The notes: generated by a model not told the origin, from the sequence alone. A DNA stretch of 64,000 nt from Amycolatopsis sp. (GCF_025464955.1 NZ_JAODNM010000109.1:1-64000); one strand, 5' to 3'. Positions 23,335 through 33,065 are shown, counted from the stretch's first letter. A program made the numbers and translations.

Positions 23335-26298
23335 TTACGCGGAGGCGATGTGGCGGCGGGGGCGGTGGTGGGGTTCGGGGGGCTCGACGACTTCGGCCAG
23401 CCGGTTCGTCAATGCGGTCTCCTGTGGCACCGCGCCGAGCTCATGCCAGAGCGCCAGCGCGCGTTCCGAGTACGCGCGGGACCGTTCTGGCTGCTTGAGG
23501 GCCTGGTGCAGCTTGCCCAGCAGCTCCGACACCTCGGCCTCCGACCGCCGGTCGCCGTTGCGCCGATGCACGCTCAGCGAGTTGACCAGCAGCAGCTGGG
23601 CGTGTGCGAGATCCCCGCTGTGCAGACACAACTCGCCCAGGTGCTGGTTGGCATAACCGACGCAGTGGTCGTCTCCGAGTTCGTCGAAGATGCCGATCGC
23701 CCGGTTGACGTGCTCGCGCGCGGCCGCGAGGTTGCCGCGGCGCTGATGCAGCAGGCCGAGCCGTTTGAGCGCGTGCGCCTCGCGGTGGCGGTCGCCGATC
23801 TCGGCGGCCAGCGTGTGCGCGTCGGCGAACCAACGCCCGGCCGTGGTGTAGCAGCCCCAGGCGAGCCAGATCGCGCCGGTGGCGATCTTGGCGACCGCCT
23901 CGCCGTGCCTGTCGCCCGCTTTGTCGAACAACGCCAGCGCCTCGTGGCAGTGGTCCAGCGCTCGTTCGTTCTCGCCCTGGACGCGCAGCACGGTGCCGAG
24001 GCCGGACAGCGCGATCGCGGCTCCCTGGTCGTCGCCGATCCGCTCGAACAGCCGCCGGGACTCCTCGAACGACTCCCGGGATTCAGCGTAAGTGTCCTGG
24101 TAGAGCTGGATTTGGCCGACGTTGCGCAGCATCATCGCCTGCCCGCGGACATCGCCGGAGCGTCGTGCGGCGGCGAGCCCGATCGTGTTCGTCCGGTCCC
24201 AGTCGTCCTGGTGGCCGCGCAGGTCGAAATACGGCGTCAACGCCGCCGCGAGCCGCCACACCAGGTCGTCGAGGCCCTGCGACACGGCCAGCGACACGGC
24301 GGCGACCGCCGTCTGGAATTCCGCCTCGAACCACGCCGTCGGTTCCGCGATCAGCTGTTCGGCGTCGTTCGGGGACCAGGCACCGGACGTCGTACTGGCC
24401 CGGTAGATCCCGAAGAAGTGGATCGGCATGCGGTCCACCGCGTCGACGGCCAGCGAAAGGTAGCCCTCGAGCACCCGGCGTACGGCCGCCTGGAGGTCGC
24501 GCTCGTCATCGGACTCGGCGGCCCGCTCGACGGCGTAGACCCGCAGCAAGTCGTGCAGCCGGTATCGGGGCGCGCCGGTGACGTCCGAACCGACGAGTTC
24601 GACCAGGTGCGCGTCGACCAGCACGTCCAGCACGTCTTCGGCATCGCTCCGGTCGAGCAGGGCGGCGACGACCCAGCCGGGGAACACCAGCGGACCCAAC
24701 GTCGCGAGCCGGCGGAACGCCCCGGCGGCGTCCTCGGGCAGCAGGTCATAACTCAACGTGACACTGGCGCGGACGGCGAGATCGCCGACACGCAGCTCGT
24801 CGAGCCGTCGGCGCTCGTCCCGCAACCTGTTCGCGTACATGTCGAGCGTCCACGCGGGCCGGTGGGTGAGCTTGGCGCCGGCGACCCGGATGGCCAGCGG
24901 GAGATGACCGCAGTGCCGCACGATCGCGGCCGCGCCCTCGGGCTCGGCCGCGGTCCTGGTCGCCCCGATGATGCCGGTGAGCAGATGCCCGGCCTCGCGC
25001 TCGGAGAGCAGGTCCACTTCGACGGCGGCCGCTCCGGCCAGGTCGGGCATCCGCGCGCGACTGGTGATCACGACCGCGCAGGTCCCGCTGCCGGGCAGCA
25101 GCGACCGCACCTGGGCGGCACTGCCCGCGTCGTCGAGCACCACGCAAAGGCGTGCGCCGGACAGCCGCGACCGCAGGAGCGCGGACCGTTCGGCCGCCGC
25201 CCGCGGCATGCCGGTGTCCGTTACGCCGAGTGCGCGCAGCAACTCGGCCAGCACGGACATCGGCGTGCGCGGCTCGGCGGACGTGCCGGCGAGGTCGAGG
25301 TGGAGCTGGCCGTCGGGGAACTCCGCACGCAGCGCGTGCGCGACCCGGACGGCAATGGTCGACTTGCCGACACCGGGCGCCCCCGACAGCACGACCACCG
25401 CCGGCGCTCCGTGCGCGCGTTTGGCGCGGACCAGGTCGACCAGCTCGTCGACGAGGGTCGCCCGGCCGGTGAAGTCGGGAAGGTCCAATGGCAGTTGGCA
25501 GACCGGGAAACGGGACGCGGGCCGAGGCGCCGCGGATGGCGGTTCCTTCGGCAGCAGCGCTTGGACCTGACGCAGGCGCGGGCCGGGGACAGCGCCGAGT
25601 TCCTCCCGCAGCACGCGCTCTACCTCGGTGTACGCCTGTCTCGCTTCGGCCTTGCGGCCGACGGCCGTCAGCGCCATGATCAGCTGTTGCCAGAGTTCTT
25701 CGCGCAGGGGATGTTCGGCCACCAGCCCGCGAAGTTCGGCGATGGCCTGCGCGGACTGACCGAGCTCGATGCGGACGTTGAGGCGGTGCTCCCGCACGGA
25801 AAGCCGCAGCTCGGTGAGCCGCGCGACGGTCGAACCCCAGCTGTGGTCGTGCGGCAGCCCCTCGAGGATCTCGCCACGCCACAGCCCGTCGGCGAGGTCG
25901 AACAGTTCGAGCGCGGTTTCCGGCTCACCCCGGTGCAGCGCCCGCTCGGCGGCGGCCGCGCGGCGCTCGAACAGGACGAGGTCGATTTCGTCCGGCGCGG
26001 CGGTCAGGATGTAGCCCGACGCCCGGCTCTGGATCCGTTCGGCCAGGTCGGCGCCGCTTTCGGCAAGACGTCTTCGCAGCGTGTGGACGTACGTGCGGAC
26101 ATTGGCCGCGGCCGAGCGCGGTGCTGTCGACGGCCACAGGATGTCGATCAGGAGCTCGGTCGAGACCACGACGTTCGGTTGCAGCACCAAGGCCGCGAGC
26201 AGCAGCCGAGGCTTCGGACCACCCAGTGGCAGCGGCCGCCCGGCAGCCTCGACCTCAAGTGGTCCCAGAACGCGAAAAGAAATTGAATTCATGTACAC
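23335..26298 (-). CDS. AfsR/SARP-family regulator with BTAD, NB-ARC and TPR domains
   Basis: 987 residues. An OmpR-like winged helix (about 5-95) is followed by the bacterial transcriptional activation domain (about 98-245). A STAND-type NTPase follows with Walker A GAPGVGKS (306-313), a VVLDD-type Walker B and the GLP-like GHLPLAIRVAG. Tetratricopeptide repeats occupy about 690-970. This is the full AfsR layout, a pathway-specific or global activator usually tied to secondary metabolism or development. No biosynthetic cluster is obvious in the window. The start could be the ATG at 26298 or the one two codons later. It is divergent from a TetR gene, with a 134-bp shared promoter region. Confidence 0.9.
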   Translation of the reverse strand: MYMNSISFRVLGPLEVEAAGRPLPLGGPKPRLLLAALVLQPNVVVSTELLIDILWPSTAPRSAAANVRTYVHTLRRRLAESGADLAERIQSRASGYILTAAPDEIDLVLFERRAAAAERALHRGEPETALELFDLADGLWRGEILEGLPHDHSWGSTVARLTELRLSVREHRLNVRIELGQSAQAIAELRGLVAEHPLREELWQQLIMALTAVGRKAEARQAYTEVERVLREELGAVPGPRLRQVQALLPKEPPSAAPRPASRFPVCQLPLDLPDFTGRATLVDELVDLVRAKRAHGAPAVVVLSGAPGVGKSTIAVRVAHALRAEFPDGQLHLDLAGTSAEPRTPMSVLAELLRALGVTDTGMPRAAAERSALLRSRLSGARLCVVLDDAGSAAQVRSLLPGSGTCAVVITSRARMPDLAGAAAVEVDLLSEREAGHLLTGIIGATRTAAEPEGAAAIVRHCGHLPLAIRVAGAKLTHRPAWTLDMYANRLRDERRRLDELRVGDLAVRASVTLSYDLLPEDAAGAFRRLATLGPLVFPGWVVAALLDRSDAEDVLDVLVDAHLVELVGSDVTGAPRYRLHDLLRVYAVERAAESDDERDLQAAVRRVLEGYLSLAVDAVDRMPIHFFGIYRASTTSGAWSPNDAEQLIAEPTAWFEAEFQTAVAAVSLAVSQGLDDLVWRLAAALTPYFDLRGHQDDWDRTNTIGLAAARRSGDVRGQAMMLRNVGQIQLYQDTYAESRESFEESRRLFERIGDDQGAAIALSGLGTVLRVQGENERALDHCHEALALFDKAGDRHGEAVAKIATGAIWLAWGCYTTAGRWFADAHTLAAEIGDRHREAHALKRLGLLHQRRGNLAAAREHVNRAIGIFDELGDDHCVGYANQHLGELCLHSGDLAHAQLLLVNSLSVHRRNGDRRSEAEVSELLGKLHQALKQPERSRAYSERALALWHELGAVPQETALTNRLAEVVEPPEPHHRPRRHIASA

Positions 26299-26432
26299 CG
26301 CCCGTAAGGGAGGACCCCAGTTATTCCGGATCGTATGACGCGGTCGGCCGAATGGCTAGCTCCATTCGGATGGCCGGGCCGTGAACTGTTCGTGTGCGCG
26401 GGCGGGAGTTCCGGCGTTGTTAGGCTCGGCTG

Positions 26433-27062
26433 GTGAGCGACCAACCCGGATTGCGTGAGCGGAAGAAGCAGCGGACCCGCGAGACCATCTCGAGCACGGC
26501 GATCTCCCTGTTCCTCGAGACCGGTTTCGACCAGGTTTCGGTTGCGGAGGTCGCCGAAGCGGCCGAGGTGTCGAAGCGAACGCTGTTCGCCTACTTTCCG
26601 AGGAAAGAGGACCTGGTCATGCATCGCCTCGCGGACCACGAGACGGAAAGCGCCCGCGTGGTGCGGGAACGGCCCGCCCGCCAGGCGCCGTTGACGGCCC
26701 TGCGGAACCATTTCGCCGCCGGGCTTGGCGACCGCGATCCGATCACCGGCCTCAACGACCGGCCCGAGATCGTCGCCCTCGCGCAGATGGTGCTCACCAC
26801 CCCGGCCCTGACCGTCCGGATGCTGCGGTTCAACGCGGGCGCCGAAGCCGCGCTGGCCGACGCGCTGCGTGCGACAGCGTGGGTCGATCCGGTGGTCGCC
26901 AGGCTCGTTTCCGCGCAGATCGTCGCCGTGCGTTACACGCTGTCGGTGGACAATTCGACCGCGATGGCCGGTGGGCTGAGCGCGGACGAGCGGTACCCGG
27001 CCGCCGTCGCCGCGGCCGACCAGGGCTTCGACATGTTGCGTGACGGCGTGAAACTCGGTTGA
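26433..27062 (+). CDS. TetR-family transcriptional regulator
   Basis: 209 residues from a GTG. The N-terminal helix-turn-helix is clear (RETISSTAISLFLETGF, VAEAAEVSKRTLFAYFPRKEDL). The C-terminal ligand-binding part is less conserved (DRPEIVALAQMVL). The basic LRERKKQRTR leader contacts DNA in such proteins. It may regulate itself or the divergent AfsR-like gene. The ligand is unknown. Confidence 0.85.
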   Translation: MSDQPGLRERKKQRTRETISSTAISLFLETGFDQVSVAEVAEAAEVSKRTLFAYFPRKEDLVMHRLADHETESARVVRERPARQAPLTALRNHFAAGLGDRDPITGLNDRPEIVALAQMVLTTPALTVRMLRFNAGAEAALADALRATAWVDPVVARLVSAQIVAVRYTLSVDNSTAMAGGLSADERYPAAVAAADQGFDMLRDGVKLG

Positions 27063-27064
27063 GG

Positions 27065-27095
27065 CGGACAAGAACGGCTTTCTTCTTGCCGTCCG
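27065..27095 (+). terminator. Hairpin after the TetR gene
   Basis: CGGACAAGAA pairs with TTCTT-GCC-GTCCG, a stem with one bulge, starting three bases after the stop. Confidence 0.4.
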
Positions 27096-27141
27096 TGTTC
27101 GTGCGCTCGTCGGGTTACCGCACCGCCGTCCGTAAATGCAC

Positions 27142-27166
27142 AAAAAAATCCCGGCGCCACTGGGAT
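27142..27166 (-). terminator. Intrinsic terminator with T7 tract
   Basis: On the minus strand ATCCC and GGGAT enclose a nine-base loop and are followed by TTTTTTT. It lies 177 bp beyond the stop of the GH63-like gene. Confidence 0.55.
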
Positions 27167-27342
27167 CGGCCTTAAGGCTGCCCGGCGCCCAGGGCGGCGA
27201 GGCGGTATTCGGTGAGTTTCCAGGTTGTGAAAATGAGAAAGGCCGGGCCGGCGCGGCCGGAAACGGTTCTGTGAATGATTCGGTGCCATCGGAAAGGCGA
27301 TCGCCGCGGCCGCGGCGGCCGGTGGCGGAACCGTGGATGGTT

Positions 27343-28668
27343 CTAAGTGGCCGGAACGCTCACGAGCAGGTCGACGGTGAGGGCAGCGGTCCAGCTGAAC
27401 GACCGGGCGCCGTGGCCCTCACCGATAACCGGGTCGGAGTACTCCGCGAAGTCCGTGCGCCACGCGGAATCGAGCAGATCGGACCGCAGGCGGCGGGCCA
27501 GACCGGGTTCACCGTGGGCGAGCAGGCCACGGTGAACCAGCCAGCCGATGTTGGTCCACGCCGGGCCGCGCCAGTACTTCGCGGGGTCGAATCCGGCCGC
27601 GGTGAGGTCGTAACTCGGCACCCCGAGCGCGATGCCGAGGCCGAACCGTGGCCCGGTCGCGGTCGCCAGCAACTCGGCGGCGACAGGCAGTTCCGGCAGC
27701 AGCAGCGGCAGGAGTCCGGTGCAGGTGAACTCCTGCGACAGCTTGCCGGTGAGCACGTCGCGGGTAAAGAAGAAGCGGGACTCGGCGTCCCAGAGGTGTT
27801 CGACGAGGGCGTCCATGATGCGCGCGGCGGTCTCCGCGTGCCGCGACGGCAGGCCGAGCTCGGTGGCGATCTCGTCCAACGCCAGTTCCGACGCGGCGAG
27901 CAGCGCGTTGAATCCCGGGTCTTCGACGGCGAACCTGTTCTCGCCGTCGAGCCAGCGCGCGTCGGCGTAGCCGATGTCGCGGTACTCGGTGGCGAGGCGC
28001 ACGTATCGGCCGTAGTCCTCGTCCGTCGGCCGGTCGGCGGCATGCCCGTGCTCGAGGTCGCGGCGGGTGAACGCGGCGGGGTCGATCGAGGTCACGGCCG
28101 ACAGCGGGACGTCCCACGCCGGACTGTTGTCCATGCCCGATTCCCAGGGGTGCACGATCGAAACGAGGCCGTCCCCGCTGAAATCGCGCCGGGTGCGGAG
28201 GTAGGAGTGCCAGGCGACGAGCTTGGGGTACATCTCGGCCAGGAAGCCCGCGTGGTTCGAACCCGCGCGGTCGGCCCGGTGGACCTCCCAGACGGCGAGC
28301 GCGTGCACCGGCGGCTGCACGATGCCGGAGGTGGCGCCGGTCTGCCAGAAACCGGGGCCGGGGAAGTACGCCTCGGGCGGGGTGGCGAGGTCGAACAGGA
28401 TGTGCGGAACCCGGCCGCCCGCCCACTGGCCGGTGAACAGGGTCCGCAGTTCACGCCGGGCTCGGCTGGGGGAAAGGTGCCGCATGCCCAGCGAGATGAA
28501 CGCCGAGTCCCAGCTCCACTGGTGGGGGTACAGCGAACGCGAGGGAACCGTCGACGAGCCGAGCCAGTTCGCCGCGAGGACGTTCGTCGCGGCCGCCAGC
28601 AGCCAGCCCTCGGTATCTCCCGGCGCGCTTGCCGAGCCCGGCCGGGCGAGATGGGCGACACTGGGCAT
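27343..28668 (-). CDS. Glucosylglycerate/mannosylglycerate hydrolase-like GH63 enzyme
   Basis: 441 residues, an alpha/alpha-barrel glycosidase without signal peptide. Conserved blocks are YPHQWSWDSAFISLGMRHL, SGIVQPPVHALAVWEVHR, HPWESGMDNSPAWD, KYWRGPAWTNIGWLVHRGL and GARSFSWTAAL. These match the mannosylglycerate hydrolase-like branch of GH63, which acts on the compatible solutes glucosylglycerate or mannosylglycerate. The aspartate in WESGMDNSPAWD is the expected acid. The substrate is inferred from family resemblance. It is divergent from a ROK regulator, and a TGTCCA/TGGACA dyad between them implies local control by that regulator. Confidence 0.8.
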   Translation of the reverse strand: MPSVAHLARPGSASAPGDTEGWLLAAATNVLAANWLGSSTVPSRSLYPHQWSWDSAFISLGMRHLSPSRARRELRTLFTGQWAGGRVPHILFDLATPPEAYFPGPGFWQTGATSGIVQPPVHALAVWEVHRADRAGSNHAGFLAEMYPKLVAWHSYLRTRRDFSGDGLVSIVHPWESGMDNSPAWDVPLSAVTSIDPAAFTRRDLEHGHAADRPTDEDYGRYVRLATEYRDIGYADARWLDGENRFAVEDPGFNALLAASELALDEIATELGLPSRHAETAARIMDALVEHLWDAESRFFFTRDVLTGKLSQEFTCTGLLPLLLPELPVAAELLATATGPRFGLGIALGVPSYDLTAAGFDPAKYWRGPAWTNIGWLVHRGLLAHGEPGLARRLRSDLLDSAWRTDFAEYSDPVIGEGHGARSFSWTAALTVDLLVSVPAT

Positions 28669-28703
28669 TCGAACCCCCGGCTCAACGGAATGTTTCGGTT
28701 ATG

Positions 28704-28742
28704 TGTCCAACTTATCTCCTACTTATGTCTTGTCAATGGACA
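28704..28742. promoter_or_regulatory. Divergent promoter region with TGTCCA/TGGACA dyad
   Basis: TGTCCA at 28704-28709 and TGGACA at 28737-28742 frame an AT-rich core with two TTAT repeats in the 123-bp gap between the GH63-like gene and the ROK gene. It is a plausible ROK operator; spacing is large, so two half sites are also possible. Confidence 0.4.
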
Positions 28743-28791
28743 AAAGTGTCCGCGGGCATGACCTACACCACAGCGCGAGGGGTGTCCTGAC

Positions 28792-29988
28792 GTGGCAGAT
28801 GCCAACCTGACGCCCGCGACGAGCGCGGGCGAGCTGCTCCGGCTCGTGCGGACCGGGCAGGCGACGACGCGCAAGGCGCTGCAGAACCTCAGCGGGCTCT
28901 CGAGGTCGACGCTGACCAGCCGATTGGACGCCCTGCAGTCGGCAGGCTGGCTCACCGAGTCCGGCCAGGAGGACTCCACCGGCGGACGCCCGGCGCGGCA
29001 GCTGCGCTTTAACAACCGCCATGGCGTGCTGCTCACGGCCAGCATCGACACCATGCACGCCGAGGTCGCGGTCACCGACCTCGGCGGGCAACGGCTGGCC
29101 AGACGTGCGGGCGCGATGCGGGTCGCCGACGGCCCGGAGCCGGTGCTCGACCGTGTGCTCGGCTGGTTCCGCGGGTTGCTGGCCGACTGCGGGCACCGGC
29201 TCGACGAGGTCCGCGGTGTCGGGCTGTCGGTGCCGGGTCCGGTCGACCACCTTCTCGGCCGTCCGGTCCAGCCGCCGATCATGCCGGGCTGGGACGGGTT
29301 CGACATCCCCGGTTACGTCGGCGCGCGGGTGCCGGCGCCGGTGCTCGTCGACAACGACGCGAACGTGATGGCGCTCGGCGCCCAGCGTGCGGGGTTCGCC
29401 GACAGCCCGGCGTTCGTGCTGGTCAAGGTGTCGACCGGGATCGGCGCGGGGCTGATCGTCGGCGGCGAGGTCTACCGCGGGATCGACGGCGGCGCCGGCG
29501 ACATCGGGCACATCCGGCTGCCGGGCTCGTCGGCCGCGCGCTGCATGTGCGGGTCCACCGGCTGCCTGGCCGCGGTCGCGAGCGGCGGGGCGCTCGCCGC
29601 GCGGCTGACCGAGCTGGGGCAGCCCACGGCGTCCGGTTCGGGTGTGCGGAAGCGGGTGCTCGACGGCGAGTCGGACGCGGTGCGGTTGACCCGCGTCGCC
29701 GGGCGGCAGGTCGGTGAGGTGCTCGCGACGCTCATCTGCGTGGTCAACCCCGGCGTGCTGGTGATCGCCGGCGACCTCGCCGAGCCGCATTTCGTGGCGG
29801 GGGTGCGGGAAACGCTCTACCAGCGGGCCCTGCCCAGGGCGACCCAGCGGCTCCGGATCGAGATCAGCGAGCCGGCCGAGGGCGTAGCGATCGCCGGAGC
29901 CTGTGCGATGGTGGTGGAATCGGTATTCGCGCCGGCCGAAGTGGACCGGCGGCTGGCCGTCCTTTCGTCGGTAACGACAAGTCGATAA
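28792..29988 (+). CDS. ROK-family transcriptional regulator
   Basis: 398 residues from a GTG. An N-terminal winged helix (about 10-75, with SGLSRSTLTSRLDALQSAGWL) precedes the sugar-kinase-like ROK fold (VGLSVPGPVD, LVDNDANVMALG, GIGAGLIVGGEVYRG). The zinc motif CMCGSTGCLA is present, with Ala where most members have Glu. Regulators of this type bind sugars and repress sugar-use genes. Its divergent partner, the GH63-like hydrolase, is the likely target. Confidence 0.85.
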   Translation: MADANLTPATSAGELLRLVRTGQATTRKALQNLSGLSRSTLTSRLDALQSAGWLTESGQEDSTGGRPARQLRFNNRHGVLLTASIDTMHAEVAVTDLGGQRLARRAGAMRVADGPEPVLDRVLGWFRGLLADCGHRLDEVRGVGLSVPGPVDHLLGRPVQPPIMPGWDGFDIPGYVGARVPAPVLVDNDANVMALGAQRAGFADSPAFVLVKVSTGIGAGLIVGGEVYRGIDGGAGDIGHIRLPGSSAARCMCGSTGCLAAVASGGALAARLTELGQPTASGSGVRKRVLDGESDAVRLTRVAGRQVGEVLATLICVVNPGVLVIAGDLAEPHFVAGVRETLYQRALPRATQRLRIEISEPAEGVAIAGACAMVVESVFAPAEVDRRLAVLSSVTTSR

Positions 29989-30024
29989 TCGCGTCCGGTT
30001 TTGAGAACCCGCCGAAAGTAGGTA

Positions 30025-30049
30025 GCGGACTCGGATATCAGGAGTCCGC
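30025..30049 (+). terminator. Hairpin after the ROK gene
   Basis: GCGGACTC and GAGTCCGC form a perfect 8-bp stem with a nine-base loop, 37 bp after the stop. The rest of the 292-bp gap up to 30280 is promoter DNA for the sedolisin, with a GTTTCCCC-rich segment near 30090. Confidence 0.5.
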
Positions 30050-30280
30050 CTTCGTCGGCGTTGCCTTCTGGCGTGCGCCAGCGGGGAAGGTTTCCCCAGG
30101 ACGATTTTCCCAAAAGGGACTTTCCGTGGTCCATCCTTAATGGACACTCAAGTGGTAAATTTCTCCCCACTTCATAACATTCTCGTCTCTTGGAGGGTTT
30201 CCCACCCGGGCATGGCACCCGCGATCTATTCTCTGGCGTGGTCCGCCCATATCCCGGGCCGGCATCGAGAGGGAGTCCTA

Positions 30281-32245
30281 GTGCGAAGAACCCTTACCTT
30301 GTTCATGACCCTTGCGCTGGCGGGAGGAATCACCGCCGCGGTGGCCGCGCCTGCCGATGCCCAGGGGCGTTCGACCATTCCGCAGTCGCATCCGTTGTGG
30401 GCGAACCCGCAGACGAAGGTTGCCGACTCGGCGCCGGCGGCCAAGATGAGCTTCCGGGTCTACCTGAACCTGCGCGATGAGGCGGCCGCCGAGGCCGCGG
30501 CGCAGTCGGTGTCCTCTCCGGACAGTCCCAACTACCGCCACTACCTGAGCACCGACCAGGTTCGCGACCAGTTCGCGGCCAGCGACACCACGGTGTCCGC
30601 GGTGAAGAACTGGCTGTCCGGCAGCGGGTTCGCCATCGGCGACGTGCCTTCGAACAAGGCGTATGTCGAGGCGACCGGCACGACCGACCAGGTCCAGCAC
30701 GCCTTCGACGTCAACCTCGCCAAGTACAAGGTGAAGGGCCAGACGCTCCGCGCGTCGAACAAGGACCTTTCGGTCCCGGCTTCGCTCGCCGGTGACGTCA
30801 TCGGCGTCGTCGGTGTCGACCAGGCCACGTCGCTGTTCAAGCCCAACAACACCACCGGTGCGGCCACCGACAGCGCGGCGACTCCGACCGACGATCCGGT
30901 TCCGCCGCCGTCGAAGGGTTTCCGCAACGCCAGGCCGTGCAGCGCTTACTACGGCGAGAAGGTCGACACGACCGACCCGGCGTACAACGGCAAGCAGTTG
31001 CCCTACGCGCCGTGTGGGTACACCCCCGCCCAGCTGCGTTCGGCCTACGGGGTCGACAAGGTCGGCGCCAACGGCAAGGGCACCACGATCGCGATCGTGG
31101 ACGCCTTCGCTTCGCCGACGATCTTCCAGGACGCGAGCCGGTACGCGAACACCAACGACCCGGCGAACCCGCTGAAGGCGTCGCAGTTCTCGCAGCACGT
31201 CTTTCCGGCCACCCCCGGCCAGTCGGCTCCGGACCAGTGTGACGCCTCCGGTTGGTACGGCGAGGAGACCCTCGACGTCGAGGCCGCACACGGCCTCGCG
31301 CCGGGCGCGAACATCCTCTACGTCGGCGGTGCGGACTGCCAGAACACCGGCCTCGACACCGCGCTGAACTACATCGTCGCCGGCCACAAGGCCGACATCA
31401 TCTCGAACTCCTACGGCGACACCGGCGAGGACATCCCCGCCGACGAGGTGAAGGCGTTCAACCAGATCTCGCTGCAGGCCGTGCTCGAGGGCATCGGCGT
31501 GTACTTCTCCTCCGGTGACAACGGCGACGAGGTCGCCCGTCTCGGCACGCCTTCGCCGGACTACTCGGCTTCGGCGCCGTGGATCACCGCGGTCGGCGGC
31601 ACCAGTCTCGCGGTCGGCAAGGACGGCAAGAAGGTGTTCGAAACCGGTTGGGAGACCGGCAAGAGCGTCCTGACCAACGGTGCCTACACCCCGGGCTTCC
31701 CGGGCGGGTACACCTCCGGTGCCGGCGGTGGCACGAGCCGCCTGTTCAAGCAGCCCTTCTACCAGAAGGGTGTCGTCCCGGACTCCCTGTCGACGCTGAA
31801 CCAGACCGGTAACACCAAGGGCCGCGTGGTTCCGGACATCTCCGCCGTCGCGGACCCGAACACCGGCTTCCTGGTCGGCCAGACCCAGACCTTCCCCGAA
31901 GGTGTGAGCTACGACCAGTACCGCATCGGTGGCACCAGCCTCGCGTCGCCGGTCTTCGCGGGCATCATGGCCGTGGCCGACAGCTTCGACCACTTCCACC
32001 ACGGGTTCATCAACCCGGTCATCTACCAGCTGACGTCGAAGACCTCGGCGATCAGCGACGTCAAGCACGTGGACGGTGCCGTCGAGCGCGTCGACTACGC
32101 CAACTCGGTGGATGCTTCCGCCGGGCTCATCACGTCGGCTCGCAACTTGGACTACCCGAACCTGACGATCCACACCACCAAGGGCTACGACACCACGACG
32201 GGCCTCGGCTCGCCGAACGGACTGTTGTTCCTCTTGCTCGTCTAG
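30281..32245 (+). CDS. Secreted sedolisin-family serine-carboxyl protease (S53)
   Basis: 654 residues from a GTG with GAGAGGGAG upstream. A signal peptide ends near ADAQ (residue 28). The activation propeptide covers about 30-200 (FRVYLNLRDEAAAEAAAQS). The catalytic domain starts near 240. The triad is Glu328 and Asp332 in GEETLDVE and Ser553 in GGTSLASP; the oxyanion Asp413 is in SSGDNGD. These acid-active endopeptidases are exported as zymogens and process themselves. The open frame extends 47 codons upstream of the GTG but lacks a ribosome site or signal peptide there. It is convergent with the cyclophilin gene, with a strong hairpin between. Confidence 0.9.
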   Translation: MRRTLTLFMTLALAGGITAAVAAPADAQGRSTIPQSHPLWANPQTKVADSAPAAKMSFRVYLNLRDEAAAEAAAQSVSSPDSPNYRHYLSTDQVRDQFAASDTTVSAVKNWLSGSGFAIGDVPSNKAYVEATGTTDQVQHAFDVNLAKYKVKGQTLRASNKDLSVPASLAGDVIGVVGVDQATSLFKPNNTTGAATDSAATPTDDPVPPPSKGFRNARPCSAYYGEKVDTTDPAYNGKQLPYAPCGYTPAQLRSAYGVDKVGANGKGTTIAIVDAFASPTIFQDASRYANTNDPANPLKASQFSQHVFPATPGQSAPDQCDASGWYGEETLDVEAAHGLAPGANILYVGGADCQNTGLDTALNYIVAGHKADIISNSYGDTGEDIPADEVKAFNQISLQAVLEGIGVYFSSGDNGDEVARLGTPSPDYSASAPWITAVGGTSLAVGKDGKKVFETGWETGKSVLTNGAYTPGFPGGYTSGAGGGTSRLFKQPFYQKGVVPDSLSTLNQTGNTKGRVVPDISAVADPNTGFLVGQTQTFPEGVSYDQYRIGGTSLASPVFAGIMAVADSFDHFHHGFINPVIYQLTSKTSAISDVKHVDGAVERVDYANSVDASAGLITSARNLDYPNLTIHTTKGYDTTTGLGSPNGLLFLLLV

Positions 32246-32256
32246 CTGGTTCCACG

Positions 32257-32299
32257 GAAAGGGCCGTTCCTCGCACCGAGTGCGAGGAACGGCCCTTTC
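32257..32299. terminator. Perfect 19-bp-stem bidirectional terminator
   Basis: GAAAGGGCCGTTCCTCGCA and its exact complement are separated by five bases between two convergent genes. Confidence 0.85.
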
Positions 32300-32321
32300 G
32301 CTGTGTTCGAGTCCCTTTCGG

Positions 32322-33065
32322 CTACCAGGAGAGGCGGGCGTGGGCGATGTTCGTGGTGCGGACGGGCGCGCCGTCGACGGGGACGGTGCCGGGAGGGGCG
32401 GTGGGGTCGGGCGTGACGCCGCCGGCGGCCACCTTGTCCAGCGTCTTCAGGCCTTCGTTTCCGACGGTCCCGAAGATCGTGTAGTTCGGCCGCAGCGCGG
32501 AGTCTCCGAAGACGAGGAAAAACTGGCTGCCGTTGGTGTCCGGCCCGGCGTTGGCCATCGCCAGCACCCCGCGGGCGTACACCTTGCGCGCGCCGGTCGG
32601 GTCGGTCGGCGACGGCGGCAGGTTCGTCGGCAGCTCGTCCTTGAAGCTGTAGCCCGGCCCGCCTTCACCCGTACCCGTCGGGTCGCCGCACTGCAGGACC
32701 TTCAACGTCGAGTACGTCGTGAGCCGGTGGCACGTCGTGTGGTCGTAGAAACCGCTGAGCGTCAGGTGCAGGAAGCTCTGCACTGTGCACGGCGCCTCCG
32801 CGCGGTTCAGTTTGAGCGGGATGTCGCCCTGGTTCGTCTTCAGCTTGACGTCGACGCTGCCGTGGTCCGGCGTGTGCTTCGGGTCCCAGGGCAGGCCGAC
32901 CGGCCGCGCGGCGGGGTCGTCCGGCGTCGTGGTGTAGCCGCAGGGGCCGTGGGTGCTCTTCGGTGGCGGCGGGGTGGTGCTCAGTGGGGCCGCCGACGCG
33001 GTCGCTGCCGGACCCGCCAGCAGGAAGCCGCCCACGGCCAGGACAGCGATCAAGGATTTGCGCAC
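32322..33065 (-). CDS. Secreted cyclophilin-type peptidyl-prolyl isomerase
   Basis: 247 residues with a signal peptide of about 26 residues (VLAVGGFLLAGPAATASA). The cyclophilin domain covers about 75-245, with FYDHTTCHRL, GPGYSFKDE, GVLAMANAGPDTNGSQFFLVF and NYTIFGTV as the conserved blocks. The active-site Arg is in CHRL. It likely assists folding of exported proteins. The neighbouring secreted protease may be a client, though only position suggests this. Confidence 0.9.
   Translation of the reverse strand: MRKSLIAVLAVGGFLLAGPAATASAAPLSTTPPPPKSTHGPCGYTTTPDDPAARPVGLPWDPKHTPDHGSVDVKLKTNQGDIPLKLNRAEAPCTVQSFLHLTLSGFYDHTTCHRLTTYSTLKVLQCGDPTGTGEGGPGYSFKDELPTNLPPSPTDPTGARKVYARGVLAMANAGPDTNGSQFFLVFGDSALRPNYTIFGTVGNEGLKTLDKVAAGGVTPDPTAPPGTVPVDGAPVRTTNIAHARLSW

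Noticed and set aside
21743..23656. 637-residue frame opposite the secreted protein
   Set aside because: It is the shadow of the 21620-22849 gene continued into repeat DNA; no homology-like features.
23350..26286. 978-residue plus-strand frame opposite the AfsR-like gene
   Set aside because: High-GC shadow frame; the minus strand has the full domain series, this frame has none.
30140..30280. 47-codon N-terminal extension of the sedolisin
   Set aside because: The GTG at 30281 has a strong ribosome site and gives a standard signal peptide; the extension would bury it.
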